From Magnolia sinica (lineage: Eukaryota > Streptophyta > Magnoliopsida > Magnoliales > Magnoliaceae), in NCBI RefSeq assembly GCF_029962835.1, contig NC_080574.1, forward strand, positions 40,664,501-40,728,500: a DNA stretch of 64,000 nt, written 5' to 3'. Made by a program: the position numbers and the translations under genes. This document shows, one piece after another, positions 12,365-25,054 of this stretch (within the stretch, counting starts at the first letter, position 1; every line of letters begins with the position of its first letter). The notes beneath the pieces are model-generated. The model was not told the origin of the DNA. It saw only the letters and a program-made list of their open reading frames with translations, and made no database searches.

Positions 12365-13390
12365 TGTAAGACCCTTGTCCTAGTCCGTACCATTTCATTG
12401 GCTTCCGTGATCCTTTCGGTCGAATTCCAGTAACCCTGGACCCGTATCTGACGTTCGCGCACGATCCTAAACCAGGTCCCGCATACCGAAGTCGGTTTGA
12501 ACCGAAACTTGTACCTTAGCAATTGCACCGTCGCCGTGGTTTTAATGCCACAACTCGCACACCGATCTGATACTTAGGCTAGAAGATGTGGGCCTACATT
12601 CGTTCCGAAGAAACGCCGCGCATTGTGAATTTTTAGGGAATCTCTACGATATGTTCCATCAATCAATCAATCACTCATGTCAAGTACAAGCCATACCTCT
12701 AATTACATCAACCCATCCCTCCTTTCCCATAAGTCAACTCTCTCTCTCCCATCACCATTCCCCTTTACAAAATTTCAACCATAACTATACCTCTTTTACA
12801 AAAAATCGAACTAAACCATACCCTCCCATCTCCTTCCTTACATCATCCCATCCACATCATTCCCATCACCTCACTCTCTCTCTCTCATTTCTCAAATCTC
12901 CCAAGCAACCCAAAATTTCCAACGTCCAACTCTCTCTCCCAAACCAAGTGTGGCCCACCCTCTCATCTCTCATCCCCACCATTAGACTCCCATCAACCTC
13001 CATCAAACTTGAAGGCAAGGAGATTACAAGCCTTAGGGAGCAAGGAGAGGGCCTAGAGGTGGGTGATCTACTGTTGTTTTCAATTTTTAAGGGCCCACTT
13101 GTTGTAAGACCCACTTGATGTATGCATTATATTTGGGAGGGCCCAAGAGTGGCAGGGTCCCTCCCCTTCACGTGTCATTCTCTCTCTCTCTCTATCTATC
13201 TTTCCCCTAGAATGATGTGGGCCCCACCGAATCGTGTTAAATCTACTCCATCCATCAAACGGTGTGGCCCACCACATTTCAGGTGAAATCCACCGTCCAT
13301 TTTGGGGTGGTGGGGAGTCCCACATGCTATATAATATATTATGTTTATTATATATATATATATATATATATAACATATATACATGCATGG

Positions 13391-14361
13391 TGTAAGACCC
13401 GTGTCCTAATCCGTACCATTCCGTTGGCTTCCGCGGTCCTTCCGGTCAAATTTCGGCAACCTTCGCACCGAATTCGGTGTTTGTGCACGATCCTAAGCCA
13501 GGTCCCGCGCACCGACGTCGGCTCGATCTGAAACTTATGTCTTGACGATCGCGTCGTCGCCGCGGTTCCAACGCCGTGACTTGCGCACCGAACCGATACC
13601 CAGGTAAGAAGATGCCGATCAGCGTTTATTCCGAAGAAACACCGCGCGTTGCGGATTTCGAGGGAATCTCTACACAATTAGTCCCTCTAATTAACCATAA
13701 ATGCAACCATACCTCAAAGTACTTCACCCATTCCCTCTTTTTCCAAAAGTCCACCATCTTTCCACCTCACCATTCCTCTTTTTCTCATTTTCAACCTCAA
13801 CCACCCCTCTTCTCCACCAATTTCAAACTAAACCATACCCCTCATCACTTCTTTCTTACAACCATCACTCCACCCATCCCTCCACCCATTATTTCTATCT
13901 CTCCCTCTCATTCTCTAGCAAATTTTCCAAATCCCATGAGAAATTTCACTCATCCAACACTCCCTCTCAACTTCAAGTGTGGCCCACCCTCTCATCTCCA
14001 ATCTCAACCATTCATCCTTCATCAATCTCCATTAAAAGTGAAGGTAAGGAACTAAGGAGTCCAAGGGAGCAAGGAGAAGGAAGATAAGGTGGGTGTTTTT
14101 TCATTAATTTAAATTTTAAGGCCCACTTGTTGGTGGGACCCATTTGGATGTATGTGATCTAATCAAGAGGGCCCATAGTGGCGGGGTTCCTCTATCTCAC
14201 CGTATATCTCCCTTTATCTCTCTCTTTCTCTCTTTGTAATGGTGTGGATCCCACCAATATGTGTTACATCTTCCCCGTCCATCTACATCAGACGGTGTGG
14301 CCCACTCTATTATAGGTGATGATCCGCACCATCCACTGTTTGGATGGGCCCAATACATCTT

Positions 14362-14395
<34 letters not shown>

Positions 14396-17300
14396 TGTTA
14401 TATTTTATATAATACATGTATATAATATATAATATAATATGTATTTATATACATATATAATATAAGGTATATATCATATATATATATATATATATATTTA
14501 TTTATTTATATTGGTGGGCCACGTCCACGTGGGGCCCACCACAATGAAGTGATTGTGAAGTCCCACAGCGTCCAGGGACGCTGGACGTTTACAACGTAAA
14601 GTGCTAATGCTTTAAAAGAAAAGGGAAAGAGAAGAAAGGAGTGGTGGGCCACTCATGCAGGCCCCAACTTGATGTATATGTAAGATCCGAGCCGTCCATG
14701 TTGTTCCTTAACTCATTTTAGGCGTTGAGCCGAAAAATGAAGTTGATCCCATTTTCGGGTACCACAGTGAGACAGTGATCCCTACCTTTGATTTGCTCCC
14801 TGATGCTCTTACATCTGAAAAAGCTCAATATTGGACTCTATGGGTTGGTATCAAGCCACAAGAGACCAATGGATGGAGTGGATCGTATACGCGGGCCCCA
14901 CCTAGGAAAAATCGTGAAAAATCTCTTTTTCAAAAAAAAAAAAAAAAAAAGAAAGAAGCAGCAGCGTTGCCGAGGCGCGGCGCTGCCTGCGCTCGACGAC
15001 GGACGGACGGCTGGGCTCACGGCCCCAGTGGTCCCACCTTGGTGCATCTCGGCCATCAACACCGTGCATTTGATGGGTCCCCATATTTCAGCCGTCCACC
15101 CCAAAATTCAACTGTATATGGAACTCCGGTGGGCCACATCATTGAAAACCATGTGAAGACATACTAAAATATATAAAATCGTTTGGCAGGGCCCACCTGA
15201 GTTTTGGATGTTGCTTAAACTTGGTCTGTACCATCATTTAGATGGGACCCACATAATGGATGGGCTGGATTGTGAATCACATCTCGGTGGGCCCCGAAAC
15301 AAAAAAAAAAAAAAAAAATAATAATAATAATAATTTAAAACAGGTAAGGCGGGGACCCACGGCTCCATCCGTGGCCCCACCATGATGTATATTTTGTATC
15401 CACACCGTCCATTTGGTGGGCCACTATTTGACATGGACCCCCCTCAAAAATCAGGTCAATCCAGCGCTCGGGCGGCCCACATCACAAGAAACAGTGTGAA
15501 TTGAACTCTACCATTGAAACCCTTTCTGGGTCCACAGAAGTTTCAGATCAAGCTGAAAATTGTTGTTCCCCTCCTCCCTTGCCCGTGTGACCTTATGAAT
15601 AAGTTGGATTCCAAATGAACATTTCAGTGGGCCTTACCCAAGGTCCAAGTGACCTTATGAATAGGTTGGATTTCAAATAAATATTATGGTGGGCCCTAGG
15701 CCCATGTGGTGGAGCCATATTGATGTATTTCTGGCCGTTGGGGAGGCCCACCTTGATATATATATAAGGCCCATGAGGTTAGGCCCATTCGACGTATTGG
15801 TGGCCCGATGTCGAGGCCCACTGATATATATAAGGGCCATGTTACGAGACCCATTGTGAAGTTTTCAAAGGCTCATGGGTTATGGCCCATTGCAATGTAC
15901 ATAAGGCCCACTAATGCGGCCCACGACTTATATAAGGCCCATATGAGATGGCCCATTTGATGTATCTGAGCACTATGGGTCGAGGCCCAATGAGATGTAT
16001 ATTAGTCCATTGCAATGTGTGATTTCCTATGGTTTGTGTAATGGTGCTTTATGGCGGGCTAAGCCTTGGGAACAATGTTGGTTTGACGTCCACATTGTAA
16101 GGACAATGTTGATTAAATGTCCGCATTGTCACACTCCTTAAGGCCACTGATAGGTTCATACTTATACTCTGCAGGCCGTCCATTTGTGATACACAGAGCC
16201 CATCCCTATATGCATGTTTAGTATAGATCCATGGTTCATGATCATTCGCATCATATGTATGCCTGACGTGAGGAGTGACCGATCATAGCATATGCCTTGG
16301 GGCAGACTGTTTATGGGCTCCCTGATAGGCGGAGTTGCCCCATATAAGTGCATGGTACATACAGACTGTTGCATGACTGATAATGTGACTCATGCACTTG
16401 CATTTGTGTGATTATAGTTACTATATGCCCTAGCGACATCAGGGCCATGGCCTCCACAGATACATCGTGGATGGCAGGATTGGAGACCGGAAATATTTGA
16501 TTCTAGCATACGGGCACCATAGATGTCCCTGGGTGAAAATCCCTAAACCCGATGGTACCAGAGGATGACTCCAATGTCGAGACCGAGTGGATATATGAGC
16601 GCACGAGGGCCGAATACCGAGGCCGCGTCTCCCACCGTGTCGTGGTCGGTTGGAAAGGAGTGTGGCCTTACTCGCCCGAGGGTAGGGGGCAATACTAGCC
16701 GAGTTTGACCAGCTCGCGAATGGGTCCGCTATCGACGTCTCGGATAGGTATTGGCGACTATTGGTCGGCGGATAGTGAGGTTTCTTACGCTCATTTGGGA
16801 TGTGCGGCTAGGAGAGCGACAGTGCCATTTGGAGTGTATTGAACCCGGTGATTATCCAGAATGAGTACCGATACATGTTGAGGATTGGCATGCTTGAGTT
16901 GCATCTTGTATCGCATGGCCGTGTTATGGCCGATAGCATTCATATCTTGCACCGCATAGCCTTGTACGGCTGATTGCATTCATGTGCTCATCACCATGAT
17001 TCCGCATCACTCTGACCTTGCATTTTGAGCACGTTTATATTGCGCACACACTTACACCACCCTCTAAGCTTTCCATAAGCTTATGCACGATTGATGCGTG
17101 CAGGTGACGTCAGGACGCAGTCGCAGCCATAGTCTGGCCATAGTTGGAGCGTGTAGCTGAGCTTCTGGAGTTTTGTTTCTTTTGTTGCATTGTATTTTCC
17201 TTTTCTATCGCATTGTACTCAAAAGTTTTTGATCTTAGTGGATTTTGTGGTGGTGTTCTTGTGGTTATTGTTTGTGGGTTATGCTTTTGTTATGCTCATT

Positions 17301-17462
17301 ATGAATCAGACTGATGACTTGAAATCCTCCTTGTAGTATTCCAGGATCGGAACCTGGTGAATGGGTGCCGGGATCCGAAAATGGGGTTCTACGGAGGTTG
17401 TCGGCGTCGGATTCGGCGATCGGGAATTTTGTGAGCCCGGTTTCCGAGTTCGGGGCGTGACA
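13391..17462 (+). mobile_element. Solo LTR nested inside the solo LTR at 12365
   Basis: Starts TGTAAGACCCGTGTCC, ends GGGGCGTGACA, and is flanked by a perfect CATGG duplication (13386-13390 and 17463-17467). It is 4072 bp long. Its block order repeats that of its host LTR, so the two belong to the same or sister subfamilies. It contains a TA-rich tract (14361-14507), a poly-A tract (14932-14950), GGCCCAT repeats (15700-16010) and the paired hairpins at 17065-17103. No gene is seen; the open frames are repeat translations. Confidence 0.9.
14361..14507. repeat. TA-rich microsatellite region
   Basis: Runs of (TA)n with short interruptions, inside the U3-like part of the inner solo LTR. A similar tract lies at 13348-13378 in the outer solo LTR. 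It carries no coding information. Confidence 0.85.
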
Positions 17463-18148
17463 CATGGTGGGCCATGTACATGTGGGACCCACCATGGTGC
17501 ATGTGTTGTATCAACACTGTCCAGGGACGCTGGACACGGCTCCACCATGAAGTGTGGATTGACGTGGTGGGTGACTAACAGTGAAGTGTAAACTGATGTG
17601 GGGTGTACTAGGCTTAGGGTGGGCCACGCATGCAGGCCCCACCTTGATGTATGTATATAATCCAAGCCATCCATTCCGATCCCCAGCTCATTTTAGGCGT
17701 TGAGCCGAAAAATGAAGGTGATCCTATTTTTTTAGCGAGCCATACCATAGGAAATAGTGGTGTTTACCGTTAAAAACCACCTGGATCTTTTTACTCGCCA
17801 AAAACAGGCCGCATATTAGACTCATTTGGTCGGTCTTAAGCCGTATGATCCAATGGTTGGAGCAGATTCATTTGATGCGGGCCCCACCTGTGAAAAACCA
17901 CAGGAAAATAAAAAAATACAGGTGCAGTGGCTGACGCTGCTGCTGTCAGAACACACGCAGGCACTGCCTGCGCGCTGACGGACGGACGGTTTAGCAGGGA
18001 CCCACAGTTCCAGCTGTGGGCCCCACCATGATGAGCTCAGGTGGCCCACATTACGGGGAATAGTAAAGATTGAATGTCTGCCATTGAAACCCTTTTTGGG
18101 GCCAGGAGTGTTGGATCAATATGAAATTTGTTTTTCCTCCTCACCCCA

Positions 18149-18510
18149 GGTCCACGTGACCTTATGAACAGTTTGGATGGCAGATAAACAGCACGGTGGG
18201 CCCCTGGTCCACATGACCTTATGAACAGTTTGGATGGCAGATAAACAGCACGGTGGGCCCCTGGTCCACGTGACCTTATGAACAGTTTGGGTGGCAATTA
18301 AACATTTCAGTGGGCCCCAGGCCCACCCCAGGTCCACATGACCTTATCAATTGGTTGGGTGGAAAACAAACATTATGGTGGGCCCCAGGTACGTGTGGCC
18401 TTATCAATAGATTGGGTGGAAAATAAACATTTCGGTGGGCCCCCATGTCTGTGTGATCTTATCCACAGTTTGGGTGGAAAATATACATTGTGGTGGGCCC
18501 CACATGGGAC
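18149..18510 (+). repeat. 57-bp minisatellite inside the outer solo LTR
   Basis: Units begin 'ggtccacgtgaccttatgaa' and end 'cggtgggcccct'. The first three start at 18149, 18206 and 18263, a period of exactly 57. Three or so more diverged units follow to 18510. Other LTR copies have one unit (near 1680-1745) or two (near 15585-15705), so copy number has changed between family members. Confidence 0.85.
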
Positions 18511-18647
18511 CCATTAATGTATGTATTGTACCCACTCCTCTCATCAACGGGGACCCCCACCATGAGGTATGTGATTTATCTATGCCGTCCATCCTTATGG
18601 GACCTACCATGATGCATGTGTTGCATCCCAACCGTCCAACCATTTTG

Positions 18648-18920
18648 AAAGCCTGTCTCACGGCTTGAGACTAAAAATGAGACAGATATAGGATCAAGTG
18701 GACCACCCAGTATAAAGGCAGTGGGGATTGAGCTTCTACCATTGAAATACTTTTGTAGTCACAAAAGTTTGGATTGTTAGGAAATTGTTTTTCCCTTAAT
18801 AAAAGTTTCTGTGGCCCCATGACCAGATTGGATAGAAAATAAATGCTATGGTGGGCCTTAAGAATTTTAATGGTGGAAATCATTATCACCACTGTTATTT
18901 GGAGTGTGGTCCAGTTAATC
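18648..18920. repeat. Foldback-type repeat with inverted 'gtggaccac' arms
   Basis: The left part has 'gatcaagtggaccaccc..cagtggggattgagc'. The right part has the inverse theme, '..ccactgttatttggagtgtggtcc'. Related arms occur at 41276-41343 and 52852-53088. I take this as one MITE-like family with degraded ends; target duplications were not resolved. Confidence 0.45.
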
Positions 18921-20523
18921 TTTTGATATGATTCATGATATATATAAGGCCCATGTGACTAGGCCCATCTTGATGTAATTGTGGCCCGTTGTCGAGGCCC
19001 ACTTTGATATATATGAGGCCCATGGGTCGAGGCCCAATAGGATGTACATAAGGCTTATTGTAGTGTGATTCCCCATGGTTTATAGGTTGACCTTTATAGC
19101 AGGCTATGCCTTGGGAGCAATGATGGTTTAATGTCCACATTGTAAGGATGATGTTGGTTAAATGTCCGCATTGTCAATCTCCCTAGGGCCCATTGATAGG
19201 CCCATACCTATAGTGCGTAGGCCATCTAGGCCCATCTTTGTTTTGAGCAGAGCCCATCACCACATAACATGCTCAGTATAGATCCATAATTCATGATCAT
19301 ACGCATCATATGTATGCTTGATATGAGAAGTGATTGATTATAGCATATGCCTTCAGGTAAATCTTTTATGGGCTTCCTGATAGGAGGAGTTGACCTACAT
19401 GAGCGCATGGTACACGCAGGATTGTTGCATGTCTGGTAGTGTGGTTCATGCACTTGCATTTGTGTGATTGTTGTATGCCCTAGCAACATCAGGGCCATAG
19501 CCTCCACAGACACATCGTGAGTGGTTAAATTGGATACCGAAAATATTATTACTAAGCATTGGGGTGCCATAGATGTCCCTGGGTGAAAATCCATAAACCC
19601 GATGGTACCAAAGGATGGCTCCAACATCGAGACCGAGTGGATATATGAGCACACGAGGGCCGAATACCAGAAGGCTGCATCTCCCACTGTGTCATGGTCG
19701 GTTAGAAAGGGGTGTGGCCTTACTCGCCCGAGAGTAGGGGGTAATACTAGGCTGAGTTTGACCAACTCGTGAATGGGTCCGCTATCGACGTGCCGGATAG
19801 GTATTGGCAGACTATTGGCCAGGCGGATAGTGGGGTTTCTTATGCTCACTTGGACTACACGGCTAGGAGAGCGGCAGTGCCATTTGGAGTGTACTGAACC
19901 CCGGTGATTATCCAGTATGAGAACTGTACTGATATATGATGAGGATTGGCATGCTTGAGTTGCATCTCTCATCGCATGGCAATGTTATGGCCAATAGCAT
20001 TCATATCTTACACTACATAGCCTTGGTACGGCTGATTGCATTCATGTACTCATCACCATAATTTCGCATTACTTTGACCTTGCATTCTGAGTATGCTTAT
20101 ATTGCGCATACACTTACACCACCCTCTAAGCTTTCTATAAGCTTATGCACGATTGATGCGTGCAGGTGATGCCAGGACGCAGCCGTAGCCTTGTCAGAGT
20201 TGGAGCGTGCAGTCGAGCTTTTGGAGTTTCTATTATTGTCATTATCTTGTATTTTCCTTTCATACATATTGTACTTAAAATTTTTTGATCATAGTGAATT
20301 TTGTGATGGTGTTCTTGTGGTTATTGTTCGTGGGTTATGCTTATGGTTATGCTTATACTGAATCAAAATCATGCCTGAAATTCTCCTTGTAGGATCCCAG
20401 GATCGGAACCTAGTGTATAGATGCTGGGAGCCGAGAATGGGGTACTATAGAGGGTGTCGGCGCTGGATTCGATGACCAAAAATTTTGTGAGCCCGGTTTT
20501 CGAGTTTGGGGGGTGACACCAAC

Positions 20524-23500
20524 AGTACCTGTGAGTGCTTGCTAGTTACAGCAGATGTTGCAAGCTATGATGGCCGCCCTTCAGGGACAGGGTGGTACCC
20601 CGTTGTTTCACCAGCCCAGGCAGAGTAGGACCGTGCGAGTGCCCTCCTTCGAGAGTTTTGACGGCTCGATCCCCCACGTTTCCAGGGCAAGCAAGACCCG
20701 ACAGTAGCTGAGAGATGGCGCTCCGATGTGGAGAAAATATTTGATACGATGGGATGTACAACTGAGCGGCGAGTCCAATTAGCAGTATTTCTCCTCCATG
20801 GTGAGGCTGAGCATTGGTGGACATCAGTCTTTCGAGTAGCAGGCACCGATTTTGTGTGGACCTGTGAGGATTTTGTGGATCGATTTGACCGACAGTACTT
20901 TTCCAATCACATTCGATGACAGCGAGCGTTGGAGATCGAGGCCCTGGTGCAGGGTGATATGATAGTGGCTCAGTATGTGGCTTGTTTTGTAGCACTGTCC
21001 AGATTTGCACCATATCTAGTAGATGATGAGGAGTGGAGAGCCCGCCTGTTCGAGGATAGCTTGCATTACGGTCTTCAAGGTCGTGTTATTTGGCATGAGC
21101 TCTCAACTTTCGAGGGGGTGGTACGGAAGGCCCAGATTTATGAGGCTGAGTTGGCCGGTTCTCAGACTGATCGTGGTCAGAGGAGAGACCGGAAGAGGTA
21201 GGCTCCTTCCTGTGACTCCCACCAGCGTCGATCACAGCAGCAGAGGCGCACAGGTCGCCCAACCTTCTGAGCGCTAGCAGCACCTCCAGCACCACCTTCG
21301 AGGCAGTTCACCGGCACCTGTTTTGGGTGCGGTGCAACGGGGCACCGTATGTGGGAGTATCCCCGCCCCCAGGAGCAGCAGCAGCCGAGAGGTCCACAGA
21401 AGCCTCCACCACAGCAGCAGTAGAGACCGCCACAGTAGCAGGGACAACAACCTTCACCACCGAGGCCACCTCAGCAGCAGTATCAGCACCAGCCTCCAAG
21501 GCCGCAGTAGCAGTGGAGCAGTTTTGACCACCTCAGCGACAATAGTAGCAGCAGCACGCTAGAGGGGACAAGCACTTCCCCAGCCGGCTCAGGCTAGGTT
21601 TTATGTAGCTCAGCAGGATCCGCAGTCATCTGGAGGAGTCGTTGAGGGTATACTTCCAGTCTCTGCATGCATCGCTTGAGTTTTATTTGATTCTGGTGCT
21701 TTTCACTCGTTTATGTTCGAGGGATTCTGCCGTTCGACTGGATTGTCGATAGAGTCTCCTCGAGAGGGGTTGACCGTATCGACGCCCTTGAAAAGACTAC
21801 ACTATTAGGCCGCTTCTTTTCATCTTGCCCCGTGTTAGTGGGAGAGATTTTCTTGCCCGCTGACTTGTATGTGCTGCCGATGTCAGATTTTGACGTTATC
21901 TTGGGCATTGATTGGCTTGCCGAGTACCATGCCATCTTGGATTGCTCCATGAGGACAGTCACGTTCTGTATACCAGGCTTGCCACAGTTTCAGTTCGTTG
22001 CAGACCCCCGAGGAGAGCCATTGTCATGCTTGATGTCCTGCACCGTTGAGGACCCTGTTGCCGCTTGTATTGATCAGTTGCCTGTGGTTTGCGATTTTCC
22101 TGATGTGTTCCAGGAGATTCCGAGATTACCGCCTCACCGATACACCGAGTTTTAGATTGATCTCGTCCCCGGTACCTCACGTATTTCAAAGGCCCCGTAT
22201 CGTATGGCACCGTTGGAGTTGTAGGAACTGCAGAAGCAGTTGGACGAGTTACGCGAGTTAAGCTTTATCCGTCTGAGAAGTTCAGCGTGGGGAGCACTGG
22301 TACTCTTCGTGAAGAAGAAGGATGGGTTGTTGAGGCTCTGCGTGGACTACCGCAAGCTCAACAAAGTCACGATCGAGAATAAGTATCCGCTCTCTAGGAT
22401 TGATGATTTGTTTGATCAGCTGCACGGTGCATAGTTCTTTTCGAAGATTGACCTGCGTTCAGGTTATCATCAGATTCGGGTCTGAGAGGAGGACATCCCG
22501 AATACGGCTTTCAGGATGCGTTACGGTCATTTTAAGTTTCAGGTCATGTCCTTCGGACTGACCAATGCACCCGCGGTCTTTATGCAGTTGATGAACGAGG
22601 TCTTCTGCCCTTATCTCGATCAGTTTGTTGTAGTCTTCATCGATGATATTTTGATCTATTCGAGGACTCATGAGGAGCATGAGCAACATTTAGAAGTTTC
22701 ATTGCAGACCCTCCACGCACACCAGCTGTATGCGAAGTTGGAGAAGTGAGAGTTCTGGCAGGAGGAGGTGAAGTTCTTTGGTCATGTGGTGATGAGGGAG
22801 GGCGTCACAATGGACTGCTCAAAGGTTAAGGTAGTACGTCAGCGGGGCCAACCCACGAACGCGTCCGAGATCCACAGTTTCTTTAGTTTGTCGGGCTACT
22901 AACGGCGTTTCATTGAGGGCCTCTCTCGTATTTCAGCCCCATTGACCAGGTTGACTCGGAAGGGCGTAGAGTTTATTTGGAGCGATGCCTACGAGCGATC
23001 ATTTATAGAGTTGAAGGACCTCCTCATGTCCGCTCCTGTCCTTACTCTTCCCTTTGGGAGTGATGGATTTATTGTATTTACAGATGCCTCACATATTAGT
23101 TTGGGTGCTATCCTGATGCAGCACGGGAGACCAGTGGCCTTCGCGTCTTGTCAACTCAAGGTTCATGAGCTGAACTACCCCACACATGATTTGGAGCTGC
23201 TGTAGTTGTCCTCGCACTGAAGGTATGGAGACACTATCTCTATGGGGTTAGGTTCGAGCTCTTTTTTAACCACAAGAGCTTGAAGTACCTCTTCTTGCAG
23301 TCTAAGTTGAACATGAGACAGAGGCGCTGGATGGAGCTCCTGAAGGACTATAATTTCGATCTTCAGTACCACCCAGGGAAAGTGAACATGGTGACAGAAG
23401 CTCTTAGCCGTTAGCCACGAGGCTTGGTGGCGTATATAATGATTCAGGAGTAGCAGATGCTTGAGGATATAGCAGAGTATGATTTTGAGTTTAGCCTGCA

Positions 23501-24922
23501 GTATTCTATGTGCAGTTATCAAGCCTGTCGATTCAACCCTCTCTTGTCGCAAGGGTGATCGAGGCTCAGCAGGGTCATATGGTTGAGGTGGCATTTAAGA
23601 GTCAGGTAGATTGACAGATTAGTTCAGATGGTGGACTTCGCTTCAGAGGCTGATTATATGTTCCGGATATTCTTGAGTAGTGCAGAGATCTTATGATAGA
23701 GGCACATCGATCACGATTTTTTATCCACCCTGGCTCGACGAAGATGTACCGTGATATGAGGCGACAGTATGTTTGGGTGGGGATGAAGCTCTAGATCGCC
23801 AGTTTTGTAGCCGAGTGTGACACGTGCCAGCGTGTCAAGGCCGATCATCAGAGACCCCCTGGTCTATTATAGCTGTTGAGCATCCCGATGTGGAAGTGGG
23901 AGCACGTGTCGACATATTTCATTATGGGCTTCCCGAGGCTCAACACGGTTATAACGCCATGTGGGTCGTCGTTGATCATTTGACGAAGTCAGCACATTTT
24001 ATTGAGATGTGTGTGATTTGATCTATGGACCGACTTGCGAGGTTATTTAGCGAGTAGATTGTGAGATTGCATGGCGTTCCAGTCTCGATCTTTTCTGACC
24101 GAGACCCGAGGTTCACGTCTCAATTTTGGGGGAGCTTCCAAAGAGTGATGGGGACTAATTTACAGCTCAGCACCGCGTACCATCGGTTGACCATTGGTCA
24201 GACCGAGAGGGTCAGCCAGATCCTTGAGGATATGCTTCGGGCCTGCGCGATTGATTTCGGGGGTAGCTGGGATGAGCATCTGCGATTGGCTGAGTTCATG
24301 TACAATAACAACTATCCGGCGATCATCGACATGGCTCCTTTTGAGACATTATATGGCAGACCATGGAAATCACCAAGTTTTTAGACCGAGGTTGTAGAGA
24401 GTCGTCTCCTAGGTCCCAAGCATGTGTAACATACGTCAGAGGCTATCGATATCATAAGGTAGAGGATGCGCACAACTCAGAGCTGGAAGAAGAGTTTACT
24501 GTAGGGGACCATGTGTATCTTAAGGTCTCACCCATGAAGGGCGTAATTCGATTTGGAGTGAAGGGCAAGCTTGCCCCGAGATTCATAGGCCTTTTGAGAT
24601 CACTGGGTGCGTTGGCGCCGTGGCCTATCGGCTTACCTTGCCATCTCAGTTGTCTGGCCTCCACAACGTTTTTCATGTGTCCATGTTGAAGAAGTGTGGG
24701 TTAGACATCGTTCCTTTTATTGGTTGGTAGCCGTTAGAGGTTCGAGAGGACGGTTCTGATATTGAGCAGCCGGTTCGTATCCTTGATCGGAAGGAGCAGG
24801 TCCTCCAGACCAAGGTCATTCCGTTGGTGAACATTCAGTGGGGTCACCATTCTGTTGAGGCGGCTTCTTAGGAGGGCAAGGCCGAGATTCAAGAGCACTA
24901 TTCCCATCTTTTTGATGATTGA
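20524..24922 (+). pseudogene. Gag-pol polyprotein of element A (Ty3/gypsy, Tekay-like), defective
   Basis: Domains in order: gag capsid-like region (about 20720-21200; LHGEAEHWW, GDMIVAQYV), a damaged CCHC knuckle (about 21320-21352; the last Cys reads Tyr), aspartic protease (LFDSGA, about 21683), reverse transcriptase (about 22195-22790; active site FIDD near 22640), RNase H (about 23040-23420; TDASH), integrase (about 23730-24400) and a C-terminal tail (RILDRKEQVL near 24780) typical of the Tekay/Del chromovirus branch. The frame has many stops, e.g. TAG 21199, TAG 22432, TGA 22483 and TGA 22747. The first integrase catalytic Asp reads Tyr (STYF near 23915). It would encode the element's structural and replication enzymes but cannot be functional. 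Confidence 0.9.
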
Positions 24923-25041
24923 TTATGTGTTGTATTTTGTATGTTATCTTTGATTTTATATGATAATGTTATGTTTCTTCTTTCTCAGGAGTTATGTCTA
25001 GTTGCGATGATTGTGTAAATTTTAAGGATAAAATTTCTATT

Positions 25042-25053
25042 AGGAGGGGAGAG
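25042..25053 (+). other. Polypurine tract of element A
   Basis: AGGAGGGGAGAG lies directly before the middle LTR (25055). It is the expected plus-strand primer site and is identical to the tract at 33738-33749. Confidence 0.8.
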
Positions 25054-25054
25054 T

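Larger units (their letters stand above)
12365..20518 (+). mobile_element. Solo LTR inserted in gag of element A
   Basis: Starts TGTAAGACCCTTGTCC and ends GGGGGTGACA. It is flanked by CCAAT (12360-12364) and CCAAC (20519-20523), a 5-bp duplication with one change. No internal coding region or primer-binding site is present. Removing the nested solo LTR at 13391-17462 and its duplication leaves about 4077 bp, almost the length of that inner LTR. It contains GGGCCCAC blocks, the 57-bp minisatellite at 18149-18510, a GGCCCAT array near 18935-19060 and the paired hairpins at 20127-20163. Confidence 0.85.

Noticed and set aside
12588..14087. Open frames of 109-176 codons
   Set aside because: They lie in CT-rich and pyrimidine-rich parts of the solo LTRs and have Ser/Pro/Leu-rich, non-protein-like content.
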